Assembly (NCBI GenBank): GCA_902771725.1
Contig: CACXXT010000014.1
Location: forward strand, 1 to 64,000
Source: an uncultured Bacteroidales bacterium
GTDB taxonomy: Bacteria; Bacteroidota; Bacteroidia; Bacteroidales; Bacteroidaceae
Direction of reading: 5' to 3'
Length of the DNA stretch: 64,000 nt
Positions within the stretch are counted from its first letter, which is position 1. Each line of letters opens with the position of its first letter. Below, piece after piece: positions 23,085-32,172 of this stretch. A program made the translations under genes and the position numbers. Under the pieces are notes generated by a model. It worked only from the letters and a program-made list of their open reading frames with translations, did not search any database and was not told where the DNA came from.

Positions 23085-26000
23085 TTACTTTATCAGGAGT
23101 TTCTTGCCGGCGACGATGTAGAGGCCGGGGGAGAGGTGGGTGCGATTGAGTTGGGAGCGGCGAGCTACGTGCTGCCCGACAACGTTGTACACGGCATCTT
23201 GGGTGGACGATGGGTGGCGGAGGGTTGTCTGGGGGAGGATGCCCGTTCGGATGTTCTCGATAGCCGTGTTCAGGGCGTTCAGTTCAGCTCGCTTGATGAT
23301 AGTCACCTTGCCGTCTCGCATGTCCGAGGGCATATAGCAGATGGCTCCGTCCATGAAGTTCCATTTCGGAGTCGTGGCAGCCGTGGTGGCCATGGTCGAG
23401 TAGATCAGCTGGAACTGGTCCATTGTCGTTGCGAGGAACCATCCGTCGCCTCCGAGGGCGGGAATTGTCAGGGGCTTGTCCACGCTGAAGTTGCTGACCG
23501 CCTCCGTGGGGTTGCTGAACTTGGCGATGCCAGGGTTCTGGGTCTTGCACGTAGCCTGCATGAGGTGGCTGCCTTCAGGGTCGGCGAAGAGAGCCACGTA
23601 GTTCTCTCCGTATTGGAAGATGTGCAGGTCCTTGACCGAGGTTCCTGCGTTGAAGTATTCGGCCGGTTTGGAGAATTTCACGAAGTCCTTGGTTCGTGAG
23701 TATCTGGCGGCATATTCTGTTCCGTTGATGGTCGACCAGTGGTAGATGTAGTATGTCGAAGCGGCATCGTAGCCGATTTCGGGTGTGTTCACCTTCAGGT
23801 TTACGACCTGTCCGTCGGTGCCGTTGATGGGCTCCCATGAGATGAGGTCGTCGGACTTCCAGTGGAAGAGTCCCTTGGCGTCGTCGAGCGCATGTACCAG
23901 ATGGAAGACGGCTTTCCCTTCCTCGTCCTCCATCCTAAGGACAAAAGGGTCTTTGACGGTCTCTTCTTCGTTGAAGTTGGCGAAGACGCTCTCGCCTTCG
24001 TTGAGTTCCGTCCAGTTGAATCCGTCGAAGCTGGAGGCGTAGTGTATGCCGTCGGCAGCTGCGGTGGTGTAGGTGAGGAGGTATGCCCTTTCAGGGTCTT
24101 CGACGATTTCAGGTGTCTTTACGGCAGCCAGAGGCTTGATGGTAGTCTCGGCGTTGCTCTTGTAGGTGCGGAGGCTGAATCCAGCGTCGATGTATTGTCC
24201 GCCAGAGGTCTGCTTGGTGTGTATGGCAATGGTGTTCTCTGCGTCGAGCCGGATGGCCTTGCGTGCAGCCTCGGATATTTCGAAGAGTTGGTAGGAGGTG
24301 TTGTAGCCAGAGGTGGACATGGCGAGCACTCCGTTGATGTACACCTCGGAGTCTTCGTCGTAGAAGATTCGGAGGCAGAGGTCAGGCAGCAGTTCCTGGG
24401 TTACACCTTCCAGCTGGAAGGTGCGTCGCACCCAAATCTCAGGCGTGCTCCAGTTTGTGCGCACCCTTGCAGCCGACTGGTCGATCTTTCCGAATCCGGC
24501 CTTGCCTGTCTTCCAGCTGCTGCAGTCGAAGTCGGGTTTCTCCCATCCTTCTTCCGGCTGTGTGGTGGTGTAGCTCCAGACGATGTCGTCGGCGTTGTCG
24601 CCGGCGGGCAGTACACTCTCCGCCGTGGAGAGGCGGTAGTTGATGGTCTGTTCGATTTTTGCCCGGATGGAAGCCAGCTGCTGTTCGTCGACTTTGAGCA
24701 CCTTGCGGTCGTAGGTTAGGATGCCGTTGACTTCCTGCTCCACGTCGGTGATCTGGGTGTAGACGGCACCCCAGAGCTGTCTGGACTGCTGCAGCGACTG
24801 CAGTGCAGAGGTGTATTGGTTGAAGCGGTCTTTGTAGTCCTCGCTGTTGGTGACCTGCGTGTATGTCTGCTGGCTTCCAGCCCAGAGGTGTCCCTCGATC
24901 ATGAGTGTGATACCTCCGTACTCACCGCATACGGCCACGCGCTCCTTTCGAGAGTCCGCTTCTGTGCTGGGTGCTGGGTAGTTGTGGCGGTCGAGGATGT
25001 CTCCGATCTTGAAGTCCGTCCATCCGGATGCTGTGTTCATGAGTCGTCCGTGGTCTGCGTCGGCATTTCGGACTACGAGGTGTCCACGGATGGTGTGTCC
25101 TCCTCCGTTGCTGGCATCCTGTCCCCAACCCTCGTTGTAGGGAACCCACACGCCGATGCATGGGTGTTGTTTCAGGGCGGTGACGATGTGCTCGCACTCC
25201 TGGTAGAAGTTATGCTGTATCTCCTCCTTTGTTCCCAGGCTTCCGCTGCTTCCTCCGCTGGGCATGTCCTGCCATACGATGAGTCCGTTGCGGTCGCACC
25301 ATTCGTACCAGAGGTCGTTCTCCACCTTGATGTGCTTTCTCACCATGTTCATTCCCATCGACTTGATGGTCTTCAGGTCGTAGATCATGGCTTCGTAGGA
25401 AGGCGGTGTGAGGAGTCCGTCGGGCCACCATCCCTGGTCCAATGGGCCAAACATGAACAGGGGCTTTCCGTTGAGCAGGAACGCCATCTGTCCGTCGACG
25501 AGTGCCTTGGAGAGTGTTCGGATTCCGAAGTATCCTCGAGCGCGGTCGCACTCCTGGCAGTCGTCGGAGCAGAGGACGATGTCGAGGTTGTAGAGGAATG
25601 GCGTGTCGGGTGTCCAGAGCTTGGCCTCCGGGATGACGAGCGTCACCTCCTCGCCCACGCGAACCTTATCAGATGTAGCCACTATCTGCTCGCCGTCGCG
25701 TGCGATGAGGCTGTACTTGCAGCTGGGATCGTTGGCCAGCACGCGCACGCGCACGCTTCCAGTCTCGGCATCGGGCACGAGTTCATAGCGCTGGATGTAC
25801 TGCTTCCCCACGGCTTCCAGCCACACGGTCTGCCAGATGCCGCTGCAGCTGGTGTACCAGATGCTGCTGGGCGATACGGTCTGCTTGCCGTTGGGCTGTC
25901 CGCCCTTGCTGCTGGGGTCGTAGACAGCCACCTGCAGTTCCTGCTCGCCCTCGGCCCGCAGGTAGTTGGTGATGTCGAAGGTGAAGGGGTCGCTTCCGCC

Positions 26001-26465
26001 TTTGTGCTCTCCGGCCTGTGAGCCGTTGACGAAGACGGCGCACTGCCAGTCCACGGCTCCGAAGTGTAGCAGTATGCGCTTCCCCTGGAAGTTCTGGGGC
26101 AGGGCGAAGGTGCGTCGGTACATCAGCGTGGAGCTGGCCACGGTGCTGAGGTCTGTGTGCATGATGCCCGAGAGCGCCGATTCCACTCCGAAAGGCACCA
26201 GGATTTTCTGAGTGAACTTGCTGGCCTTCTCCTCGTAGGTCAGCTTCACGGAGTTCGTGCGCCGGAAGTAGTCCCAGACGCCGTTGAGGTTCATCCAGTC
26301 GCCACGTACCAGTTGCGGGCGTGGGTATTCCTGCCAGACGTTCTCAGGGTCGATGGTTTCGCCCCAGGGAGTCATCAGGCGTGCCGACAGTCGCTGCCAT
26401 TCTGCAGCGCTGACTGCGGTCAAGGCCACCATCGTGGCCACTGCGAGCAAGCAAAGACGTTTCAT
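23085..26465 (-). CDS. Secreted multidomain GH2 glycoside hydrolase with a GH43-like C-terminal part
   Basis: The 1126-residue protein has a signal peptide (MKRLCLLAVATMVALTAVSA). The GH2 sugar-binding, sandwich and TIM-barrel domains run to about residue 620, with acid/base Glu445 in PYNEGWGQ and likely nucleophile Glu515 in VCGEYGG. A beta-sandwich at about 640-790 is followed by a beta-propeller-like region (about 800-1060; YASSFDGFNWTEL, KDPFVLRMEDEEGKAVFHLVHA) resembling GH43/GH32-fold proteins. The end is a short tail (VYNVVGQHV...GLYIVAGKKLLIK). GH2 substrates vary (beta-galactoside, -mannoside, -glucuronide, alpha-arabinoside) and this subgroup cannot be assigned. It is 42 bp downstream of the OPT transporter gene. 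Confidence 0.88.
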   Translation of the reverse strand: MKRLCLLAVATMVALTAVSAAEWQRLSARLMTPWGETIDPENVWQEYPRPQLVRGDWMNLNGVWDYFRRTNSVKLTYEEKASKFTQKILVPFGVESALSGIMHTDLSTVASSTLMYRRTFALPQNFQGKRILLHFGAVDWQCAVFVNGSQAGEHKGGSDPFTFDITNYLRAEGEQELQVAVYDPSSKGGQPNGKQTVSPSSIWYTSCSGIWQTVWLEAVGKQYIQRYELVPDAETGSVRVRVLANDPSCKYSLIARDGEQIVATSDKVRVGEEVTLVIPEAKLWTPDTPFLYNLDIVLCSDDCQECDRARGYFGIRTLSKALVDGQMAFLLNGKPLFMFGPLDQGWWPDGLLTPPSYEAMIYDLKTIKSMGMNMVRKHIKVENDLWYEWCDRNGLIVWQDMPSGGSSGSLGTKEEIQHNFYQECEHIVTALKQHPCIGVWVPYNEGWGQDASNGGGHTIRGHLVVRNADADHGRLMNTASGWTDFKIGDILDRHNYPAPSTEADSRKERVAVCGEYGGITLMIEGHLWAGSQQTYTQVTNSEDYKDRFNQYTSALQSLQQSRQLWGAVYTQITDVEQEVNGILTYDRKVLKVDEQQLASIRAKIEQTINYRLSTAESVLPAGDNADDIVWSYTTTQPEEGWEKPDFDCSSWKTGKAGFGKIDQSAARVRTNWSTPEIWVRRTFQLEGVTQELLPDLCLRIFYDEDSEVYINGVLAMSTSGYNTSYQLFEISEAARKAIRLDAENTIAIHTKQTSGGQYIDAGFSLRTYKSNAETTIKPLAAVKTPEIVEDPERAYLLTYTTAAADGIHYASSFDGFNWTELNEGESVFANFNEEETVKDPFVLRMEDEEGKAVFHLVHALDDAKGLFHWKSDDLISWEPINGTDGQVVNLKVNTPEIGYDAASTYYIYHWSTINGTEYAARYSRTKDFVKFSKPAEYFNAGTSVKDLHIFQYGENYVALFADPEGSHLMQATCKTQNPGIAKFSNPTEAVSNFSVDKPLTIPALGGDGWFLATTMDQFQLIYSTMATTAATTPKWNFMDGAICYMPSDMRDGKVTIIKRAELNALNTAIENIRTGILPQTTLRHPSSTQDAVYNVVGQHVARRSQLNRTHLSPGLYIVAGKKLLIK

Positions 26466-26507
26466 GATGTTTTCGGAGTTATGAGGTTGTTGGGAGTTCT
26501 TGTTAGT

Positions 26508-28481
26508 TCACGATTTGCGTGCTTTCATGGAGCCTGCGATGACGTAGGCGATGAGCGCCACGTAGGCAACGATGGAGAGTATCTCCGATGCGGGATTGGC
26601 CAGCCATGCAGCGCTGTCGGGCTCGAAGCCCACGAAGCGCAAGAGGGCGGATACGACGCCCATCAGGGCTCCTCCGGCGATGAATCCGCTGGCCAGCAGG
26701 GTGCCGCGCTCGCCGCGTGCCTTGTTCAGTTCTGCGTCCGCCGAGCGTGTGGTGACGAACCAGTTCACGGCACCTCCCACCACCAGCGGCACATTCAGTT
26801 CCAGGGGGATGAACATTCCCAGGGCGAATGCCAGCACGGGCACTCCCAGCACGTTCAGCAGCAATGCCAGCACGGTTCCTACGCCATACAGCAGCCAGGG
26901 TGCGCCCTGTCCCATCATCAGGGGTTCGATGACGGCCGCCATGGCGTTGGCCTGTGGAGCCACCAGCGCGTGTTCGCCCGTGAATCCGTAGGTCTTGTTG
27001 AGGATGATGATGACGCCTCCGACGGTGGCTGCCGAGACCAGCGTTCCGAGGAACTTCCACGTCTCCTGCTTGGCGGGTGTGGTGCCCAGCCAGTATCCGA
27101 TCTTCAGGTCTGTGACGAAGCCGCCGGCCATGGAGAGTGCTGTGCAGACCACGCCTCCGATGACCATCGAGGCCACCATGCCGCTGGTGCCCTGCAGCCC
27201 TACGGCCACGAGGACGATGGATGCGATGATGAGCGTCATCAGCGTCATGCCGCTGACGGGGTTCGAGCCCACGATGGCGATGGCATTGGCTGCCACGGTG
27301 GTGAAGAGGAAGGCGATGACCGTCACCACCAGCCAGGCCACCAGGGCCTGCATGAAGTTGTGGATCACGCCTGCGAAGAAGAAGACGAAGACCACAGCCA
27401 GCGCCACGCCGACGGCGATGGCCAGGAAGCGCATGGAGAGGTCGCGGTCGGTGCGGAGGGTGGCAGTAGCCACTGCCTTGCCCTGTCCTCGCAGCTCACG
27501 TCCTGCCAAGCCCACGGCTCCCTTGATGACGCCCCAGCTCTTGACGATGCCGATGACGCCGGCCATGGCGATGGCTCCGATGCCGATGTAGCGGGCGTAG
27601 TTGGTGAAGATCTGCTGGGGGTCCATCTGGCTGAGCATCACGCTGTCCACGGTGGTCATGCCCAGCAGGGGGATGAGGAACCACCATACGAAGAGGCTGC
27701 CGGCGCAGATGATGGCGGCGTACTTCAGCCCCACGATGTATCCCAGTCCGAGCACGGCAGCGCCTGTGTTGATGCTGAAGGTCAGCTTCAGGCGTGTGGC
27801 CAGTGCCTCGCCCCAGCCAGTCATGCGGGTGGTCAGCGTCTCGTGCCAGGCTCCGAAGGTGGCAACCAGGAAGTCGTAGAGGCCTCCGATGGCGGCAGCC
27901 CAGATGAGGGGTCGTGCCTGCGAGCCACCCTGCTGTCCGCTGACCAGCACCTGTGTGGTGGCTGTGGCCTCTGGGAAGGGGTATTTGCCGTGCATGTCCT
28001 TGACGAAGTAGCGGCGGAAGGGAATCAGGAACAGGATGCCCAGGCAGCCTCCCAGCAGCGATGCCAGGAACACCTGCATGAAGCTGACGGTGATCTCCGG
28101 ATACTTCGCCTGCAGGATGTACAGGGCGGGCAGGGTGAAGATGGCTCCGGCCACGATGACGCCCGAGGAGGCTCCGATGCTCTGGATGATGACGTTCTCG
28201 CCCAGGGCACCCTGGCGGCGTGCGGCGGTGCTCAGTCCCACGGCGATGATGGCGATGGGTATGGCAGCCTCGAAGACCTGCCCCACCTTCAGGCCGAGGT
28301 AGGCGGCAGCGGCAGAGAAGATGACTGCCATCACCACACCCCAGCCCACGCTCCAGGCGTTGACTTCGGCATACTCCTTCTCCGGCCGCATCAGCGGTCG
28401 GTACTGCTCGCCGGGCTTCAACTCGCGCAGCGCATTCTCCGGCAGCTGCATCTGTTCTTGCTTTTCTTCCATTGCTTTCAT
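26508..28481 (-). CDS. OPT-family oligopeptide/metal-chelate transporter
   Basis: The 657-residue protein is hydrophobic throughout with some 14-16 predicted membrane helices. It carries OPT-family landmarks near the start (EYAEVNAWSVGWGVVMAVIFSAAAAYLGLKVGQVFEAAIPIAI) and PFPEATATTQVLVSGQ. Family members import oligopeptides or metal chelates. It is the first gene of an operon with GH2; a functional link is not evident. The promoter box at 28528 and a GC-rich hairpin (about 28499-28518) lie in its leader. Confidence 0.9.
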   Translation of the reverse strand: MKAMEEKQEQMQLPENALRELKPGEQYRPLMRPEKEYAEVNAWSVGWGVVMAVIFSAAAAYLGLKVGQVFEAAIPIAIIAVGLSTAARRQGALGENVIIQSIGASSGVIVAGAIFTLPALYILQAKYPEITVSFMQVFLASLLGGCLGILFLIPFRRYFVKDMHGKYPFPEATATTQVLVSGQQGGSQARPLIWAAAIGGLYDFLVATFGAWHETLTTRMTGWGEALATRLKLTFSINTGAAVLGLGYIVGLKYAAIICAGSLFVWWFLIPLLGMTTVDSVMLSQMDPQQIFTNYARYIGIGAIAMAGVIGIVKSWGVIKGAVGLAGRELRGQGKAVATATLRTDRDLSMRFLAIAVGVALAVVFVFFFAGVIHNFMQALVAWLVVTVIAFLFTTVAANAIAIVGSNPVSGMTLMTLIIASIVLVAVGLQGTSGMVASMVIGGVVCTALSMAGGFVTDLKIGYWLGTTPAKQETWKFLGTLVSAATVGGVIIILNKTYGFTGEHALVAPQANAMAAVIEPLMMGQGAPWLLYGVGTVLALLLNVLGVPVLAFALGMFIPLELNVPLVVGGAVNWFVTTRSADAELNKARGERGTLLASGFIAGGALMGVVSALLRFVGFEPDSAAWLANPASEILSIVAYVALIAYVIAGSMKARKS

Positions 28482-28527
28482 ATTCTTAAATAGGAACCCG
28501 CGCGCCTACGTCGCGCGTTTCTGGGTA

Positions 28528-28535
28528 CAAAGATA
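28528..28535 (-). promoter_or_regulatory. -7 box (TATCTTTG) for the OPT-GH2 operon
   Basis: The box lies about 47 nt upstream of the OPT start. The leader between contains CGCGCG/CGCGCG palindromic bases with CCTACG in the loop. Confidence 0.68.
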
Positions 28536-28630
28536 CGAAAAATTTGCGTAACGGCCAAAGAAATTTGCATTTTTCTGCTGCTGTGCAAGAAAAGGTGAAA
28601 AAAGTGTCGGTTAGAATGCCAAAAACGACG

Positions 28631-28638
28631 TATCTTTG
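28631..28638 (+). promoter_or_regulatory. -7 box (TATCTTTG) for the symporter-epimerase operon
   Basis: TATCTTTG lies 34 nt before the symporter ATG at 28672 and is divergent from the OPT promoter. Confidence 0.7.
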
Positions 28639-28671
28639 CCCCCGAAAGCCATTTTTAACCGCTCTTCTGAC

Positions 28672-30081
28672 ATGAACAAGCGACTCTCCTACGTAGGCTA
28701 TGGTCTGGGCGACATGTCGTCCTCCATGTTCTGGAAGGTCTTTTCCTACTACCTTCCCTTCTTCTATTCGAATGTCTTCGGGCTCAGCCTCGTCGACGCC
28801 GGCGTATTGGTGCTGGTCACCCGCATCTGGGATGCCGTCTCGGACCCCATGATGGGCATCCTTGCCGACCGCACCCGCTCGCGCTGGGGCAAGTACCGCC
28901 CCTACCTGCTCTTCGTGGCACCCCTGTTCAGCATCGCCGGCATCCTGCTCTTCACCACGCCCGACTGGGCATACGGTGCCAAGCTCGTCTACGCCTACGT
29001 CACGTACATCCTGATGATGACCGTCTACACCGCCATCAACGTCCCCTACGGAGCGCTGCTGGGTGTGATGACTGCGGACTCTCAGGAGAAGACCGTCTAC
29101 TCCTCCTTCCGCATGTTCTTCGCCTACGGTGGCTCGTTCGTCGCCCTGTCGGCGTGGGAGCCCATCGTGAATTTCTTCAAGTCCACGGGTGCCTCTACGC
29201 CTGCCTCCTGGCAGCAGGCGATGATGGTCATTGCCGCCATCTGCTTCGTGCTCTTTCTCGGCTGCTTTGCCCTGACGAGGGAGCGCGTGAAGACCGTCTC
29301 CACCGTCAGCGTGGGCTCGGACTTCAGGGCGCTGCTCTCCAACCGCCCCTGGTGGCTGCTCATCGGCGCTGCCTTGTGCTTCAACCTCTTCAGCACCGTG
29401 CGTGGAGCCACCGTCGCCTACTACTTCGCCGACGTAATCGGCTTCAACCGGATGCTGGACTTCCAGTTTGCGGGCCTCGGCTTCGAGCTCCTCTTCTACG
29501 CCGGCCTGTTCCTCTCCGTAGGTGAGGTAGCCAACATGGCGGGCGTGGCGATGACCGTCTCGCTGGCTCGCCGCTTCGGCAAGAAATCGACCTTCATCGG
29601 CGTGAATGCCGCTCTGGTGGTGCTGAACTGCCTGTTCTTCTTCATCCCCGTCTCGCCTGCGGGCTTCTGGCTGATGCTGCTCTTCCAGGTGCTCATCTCC
29701 GTGCTGACGGGTGTCATGTCGCCCCTCGTCTGGTCGATGTACGCCGACGTCTCGGACTACGCCGAGCTGCGCTACCACACGGCTTCCACGGGTCTCATCT
29801 TCTCCAGTTCCAGCATGGCGCAGAAGTTCGGAGGAGCCATCGGCGGTGCTGCCGTGCTCTGGCTGCTCTCGGCCTGCGGCTACACACCCCGCACGGACGA
29901 GCAGCTGGCAGCCCAGGCGCTGGTGTCGCAGCCCGATGCCGCCCTGATGTGCCTGCGCTGTCTGATGTCCTTCATCCCCGCTGCCGTGGCTCTGCTGGCC
30001 ATCTGCGTCTGCCACTACTATCCGCTCACCACAGAGCGTGTACATGAAATAAATGAACAACTGAAACTGCAACGACAATGA
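28672..30081 (+). CDS. GPH-family sugar:cation symporter, probable mannobiose importer
   Basis: The 469-residue protein has twelve hydrophobic segments and the MelB/GPH signatures YGLGDMSSSMFWKVFSYYLPFFYSNVFG and TRIWDAVSDPMMGILADRTRSRWGKYRPYLL. Family members move a disaccharide or glycoside with Na+ or H+. The next gene, a 2-epimerase, overlaps it by 4 bp (ATGA). In Bacteroides fragilis a symporter, an epimerase and GH130_1 form the known mannobiose route, so mannobiose is the likely substrate. The frame upstream to 28636 is non-family and overlaps the promoter. Confidence 0.9.
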   Translation: MNKRLSYVGYGLGDMSSSMFWKVFSYYLPFFYSNVFGLSLVDAGVLVLVTRIWDAVSDPMMGILADRTRSRWGKYRPYLLFVAPLFSIAGILLFTTPDWAYGAKLVYAYVTYILMMTVYTAINVPYGALLGVMTADSQEKTVYSSFRMFFAYGGSFVALSAWEPIVNFFKSTGASTPASWQQAMMVIAAICFVLFLGCFALTRERVKTVSTVSVGSDFRALLSNRPWWLLIGAALCFNLFSTVRGATVAYYFADVIGFNRMLDFQFAGLGFELLFYAGLFLSVGEVANMAGVAMTVSLARRFGKKSTFIGVNAALVVLNCLFFFIPVSPAGFWLMLLFQVLISVLTGVMSPLVWSMYADVSDYAELRYHTASTGLIFSSSSMAQKFGGAIGGAAVLWLLSACGYTPRTDEQLAAQALVSQPDAALMCLRCLMSFIPAAVALLAICVCHYYPLTTERVHEINEQLKLQRQ

Positions 30082-31298
30082 ACAGCGCCGTAGAACAGCT
30101 GCGCCGCGAGGCACTGGAATGCCTGACGCAGAACATACTCCCCTTCTGGCTGGACAACATGCAGGACCACGAACACGGAGGCTGGTACGGACGCATGGAC
30201 GGCCATGGCACCCTCTACGCCCACGCCGAGAAGGGAGCCATCCTCAACGCACGCATCCTCTGGTCGTTCGCGGCTGCCTACCGTGTGCTGCGCAGGCCGG
30301 AGTACCTCCAGGCTGCCACCCGCACCAAGGACTATTTCCTCCGCCACTTCATCGACTCTGAGCACGGAGGCGTCTACTGGTCCGTGGACTACATGGGACG
30401 ACCCCTGGACACGAAGAAGCAGTTCTACGCGATCGGATTCGCTATCTACGGACTTTCGGAGTACGCGCGGGCAACTGGCGACGAAGAGGCTCTACGAGCC
30501 TCTCTCAGCCTCTTTGACGACGTGGAGCGCCACGCATGGGACTCTGTCCACGGAGGCTACATAGAAGCGCTCGCGCGCGATTGGAAGCCCCTGGCGGACA
30601 TGCGCCTCTCCGACAAGGACGAGAACTACCCCAAGAGCCAGAACACCCACCTCCACATCATCGAGCCCTACACCAATCTCCTTCGCGCCCTCTCTTCGAC
30701 CACCTCCCCTTCCGCCCCCTCTTCTATCACCTCCTGTCGCGCCACCGTGGCAAGTGCCGTCAGACGCTTGCTCCTCCTCTTCACCACCCGCATCCTCAAC
30801 CCCGCCACCCACCACCTGGATCTCTTCTTCGACATGGACTGGACGCGCATGAGCACCACGGAGAGCTATGGCCACGACATCGAGTGCTCCTGGCTGCTGC
30901 ACGAGGCAGCGCTGGTGCTGGGCGATGCCGGCGTCCTGCGCCAGGTGGAGCCCGTGGTGCAGCAGGTGGCAGTGGCGAGCTTGAAAGGCCTGCTGCCCTG
31001 CGGAGCCATGATCCACGAGAGCGGCGACCGCGACCTCCACTGGTGGGTGCAGGCGGAGGCCGTCGTGGGCTTCCTCAACCTCTACCAGCACTTTGGTGAC
31101 GAGGCAGCGTTGCAGCGAGCTCTCTCCGCCTGGCAGTTCATCAAGGACCACCTCATCGACCGCGAGCAGGGAGAGTGGTACTGGAGCCTGCGTGCCGACG
31201 GCAGCGTGAACCTCGACGAAGACCACGCAGGATTCTGGAAGTGCCCCTACCACAACAGCCGTATGTGCCTGGAGATCCTCGAGCGCTTCCAGTCCTGA
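30078..31298 (+). CDS. AGE-superfamily cellobiose/mannobiose 2-epimerase
   Basis: The 406-residue (alpha/alpha)6-barrel protein keeps the conserved His residues of cellobiose 2-epimerases in NTHLHIIEPYTNLLRA, ESYGHDIECSWLL and FWKCPYHNSRMCLEI, and the aromatic pocket HWWVQAEAVVGFLN. It isomerises the reducing-end sugar of beta-1,4-linked disaccharides, here most likely mannobiose to mannosyl-glucose for GH130. Its start overlaps the symporter stop. A small S/T/A-rich insert (about 207-225) lies between two barrel helices. Confidence 0.92.
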   Translation: MNSAVEQLRREALECLTQNILPFWLDNMQDHEHGGWYGRMDGHGTLYAHAEKGAILNARILWSFAAAYRVLRRPEYLQAATRTKDYFLRHFIDSEHGGVYWSVDYMGRPLDTKKQFYAIGFAIYGLSEYARATGDEEALRASLSLFDDVERHAWDSVHGGYIEALARDWKPLADMRLSDKDENYPKSQNTHLHIIEPYTNLLRALSSTTSPSAPSSITSCRATVASAVRRLLLLFTTRILNPATHHLDLFFDMDWTRMSTTESYGHDIECSWLLHEAALVLGDAGVLRQVEPVVQQVAVASLKGLLPCGAMIHESGDRDLHWWVQAEAVVGFLNLYQHFGDEAALQRALSAWQFIKDHLIDREQGEWYWSLRADGSVNLDEDHAGFWKCPYHNSRMCLEILERFQS

Positions 31299-31415
31299 CC
31301 TCCCCGCCCTCTCTTCGCAGTCCCTCGTCTCCTCCCTCCTCTGCCTCTCCCTCCTTTCTCTCTCTCTCTCTCTCTCTTCGTCGTCCCTCTTCCCCTCCCA
31401 ACCCTCTCTCCACCG

Positions 31416-31434
31416 CCCTCCCGTTCTGGGAGGG
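31416..31434. terminator. Hairpin after the epimerase gene
   Basis: CCCTCCC, loop GTTCT, then GGGAGGG form a perfect 7-bp hairpin without a T-run. It may end the symporter-epimerase transcript or be one more dispersed hairpin element. Confidence 0.4.
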
Positions 31435-31456
31435 TGCTGCTGCCTGCAGGTAGCTG

Positions 31457-31789
31457 CCCAGTATATCAGTATACCAGTATATCAGTATATCATTTGCGTT
31501 TTCCACACTCTTGCATTTGGTGAATTGCAAGTTGAGAGAAAATAAGAAGAATTTAGTTACTATATATTATATATTATATTTCATATAATATATAATATAT
31601 AGTAAAATATAATGCTTAATATTTGTAACCATCTTTTTTTACCTCAACTCACTTAATGCAAGAGTGCAAGAGTGCAAGAGCGTTTGTCTTTTCCTGCCGA
31701 AGCAGATGAGGTGGTGCTTGGAAGCGGATTGGTTACTGCCTGATTTTGCAAATGATATACTGATATACTGATATACTGGTATACTGGGA
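31457..31789. repeat. Large nested inverted repeat, about 333 bp
   Basis: The left arm (31457-31496), built of CAGTATA(T/C) repeats ending CATTTGC, is the near-exact reverse complement of the right arm at 31748-31789. Inside, CTCTTGCATTTGGTGA (from about 31508) pairs with TTAATGCAAGAG and the CTCAACTC region (31644-31680). At the core an AT palindrome spans 31557-31605. The right half also has three AGTGCAAG direct repeats. No open frame is present. Confidence 0.8.
31557..31605. repeat. Perfect 22-bp AT-only-type palindrome with 5-nt spacer
   Basis: TTACTATATATTATATATTA plus two bases at 31557-31578 is exactly complementary to 31584-31605. The strand could extrude as a cruciform or form a strong RNA hairpin. 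Confidence 0.85.
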
Positions 31790-32039
31790 TACGACTGAAT
31801 TGCTGCTCTAATATGCTTATAATCAGATTGTTGTGTTGTGTGTTGTCGCACGGTTCGCAGTCCTCAGTCCGCCGTCGTGCCCTGTGTGGCGCATGCTCGC
31901 GGAGCTGCCTCTGTGGGCTCCTGGAGATATCTCTGAGTTGCGGAGGAGGCGGCTCTGCGCGGGGTGGGGGAGGAGGGCGGATGTTAAGAAAGAGGTAAAT
32001 AATGTTAAGAAAGAGGTGGTCTCGGTGAAGAAAAGGTTG

Positions 32040-32130
32040 TATTTTTGCCGCAGAATCACCAATAATGGCTAACTTTGTGGCAGCAAAATGCTAACTTTGT
32101 GGCAGAAATAAGCTAATTTTGCGGTCGCAG
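32040..32130 (+). promoter_or_regulatory. Array of promoter-like repeats upstream of the AraC gene
   Basis: Boxes matching TAnnTTTG start at 32040 (TATTTTTG), 32070 and 32092 (both TAACTTTG) and 32114 (TAATTTTG). The last three are exactly 22 bp apart. The copies share flanks: GCTAACTTTGTGGCAG is identical in two, and similar bases follow the others. They may be tandem promoters or operator repeats. Confidence 0.7.
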
Positions 32131-32172
32131 CGGGCTGTTTCCCTGGCTCGTTGGCGTCCGATAATCAAACCC

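Larger units (their letters stand above)
31299..32172. other. 874-bp non-coding region between epimerase and AraC genes
   Basis: No credible gene was found on either strand. In order the region holds a pyrimidine-rich stretch with a (TC)n run at 31356-31377, a hairpin at 31416-31434, a large nested inverted repeat at 31457-31789, and repeated promoter-like boxes at 32040-32130. Open frames here are short and low-complexity. Confidence 0.7.

Noticed and set aside
27455..27480. Another palindromic element inside the OPT gene (GGCAGT/ACTGCC)
   Set aside because: The stem is only 6 bp, the protein shows no obvious insert there, and it lacks the purine-rich flank.
26157..28493. 778-codon plus-strand frame opposite the OPT and GH2 genes
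   Set aside because: The composition (G, D, H, Q) is that of an antisense shadow; the minus-strand protein has clear OPT features.
31458..31790. CRISPR array
   Set aside because: The repeats are short and inverted, the spacing is irregular and no cas gene is near.
31813..31998. Small plus-strand ORF
   Set aside because: It is low-complexity, R/G/C-rich, and lies in the repeat-rich non-coding stretch without family similarity.
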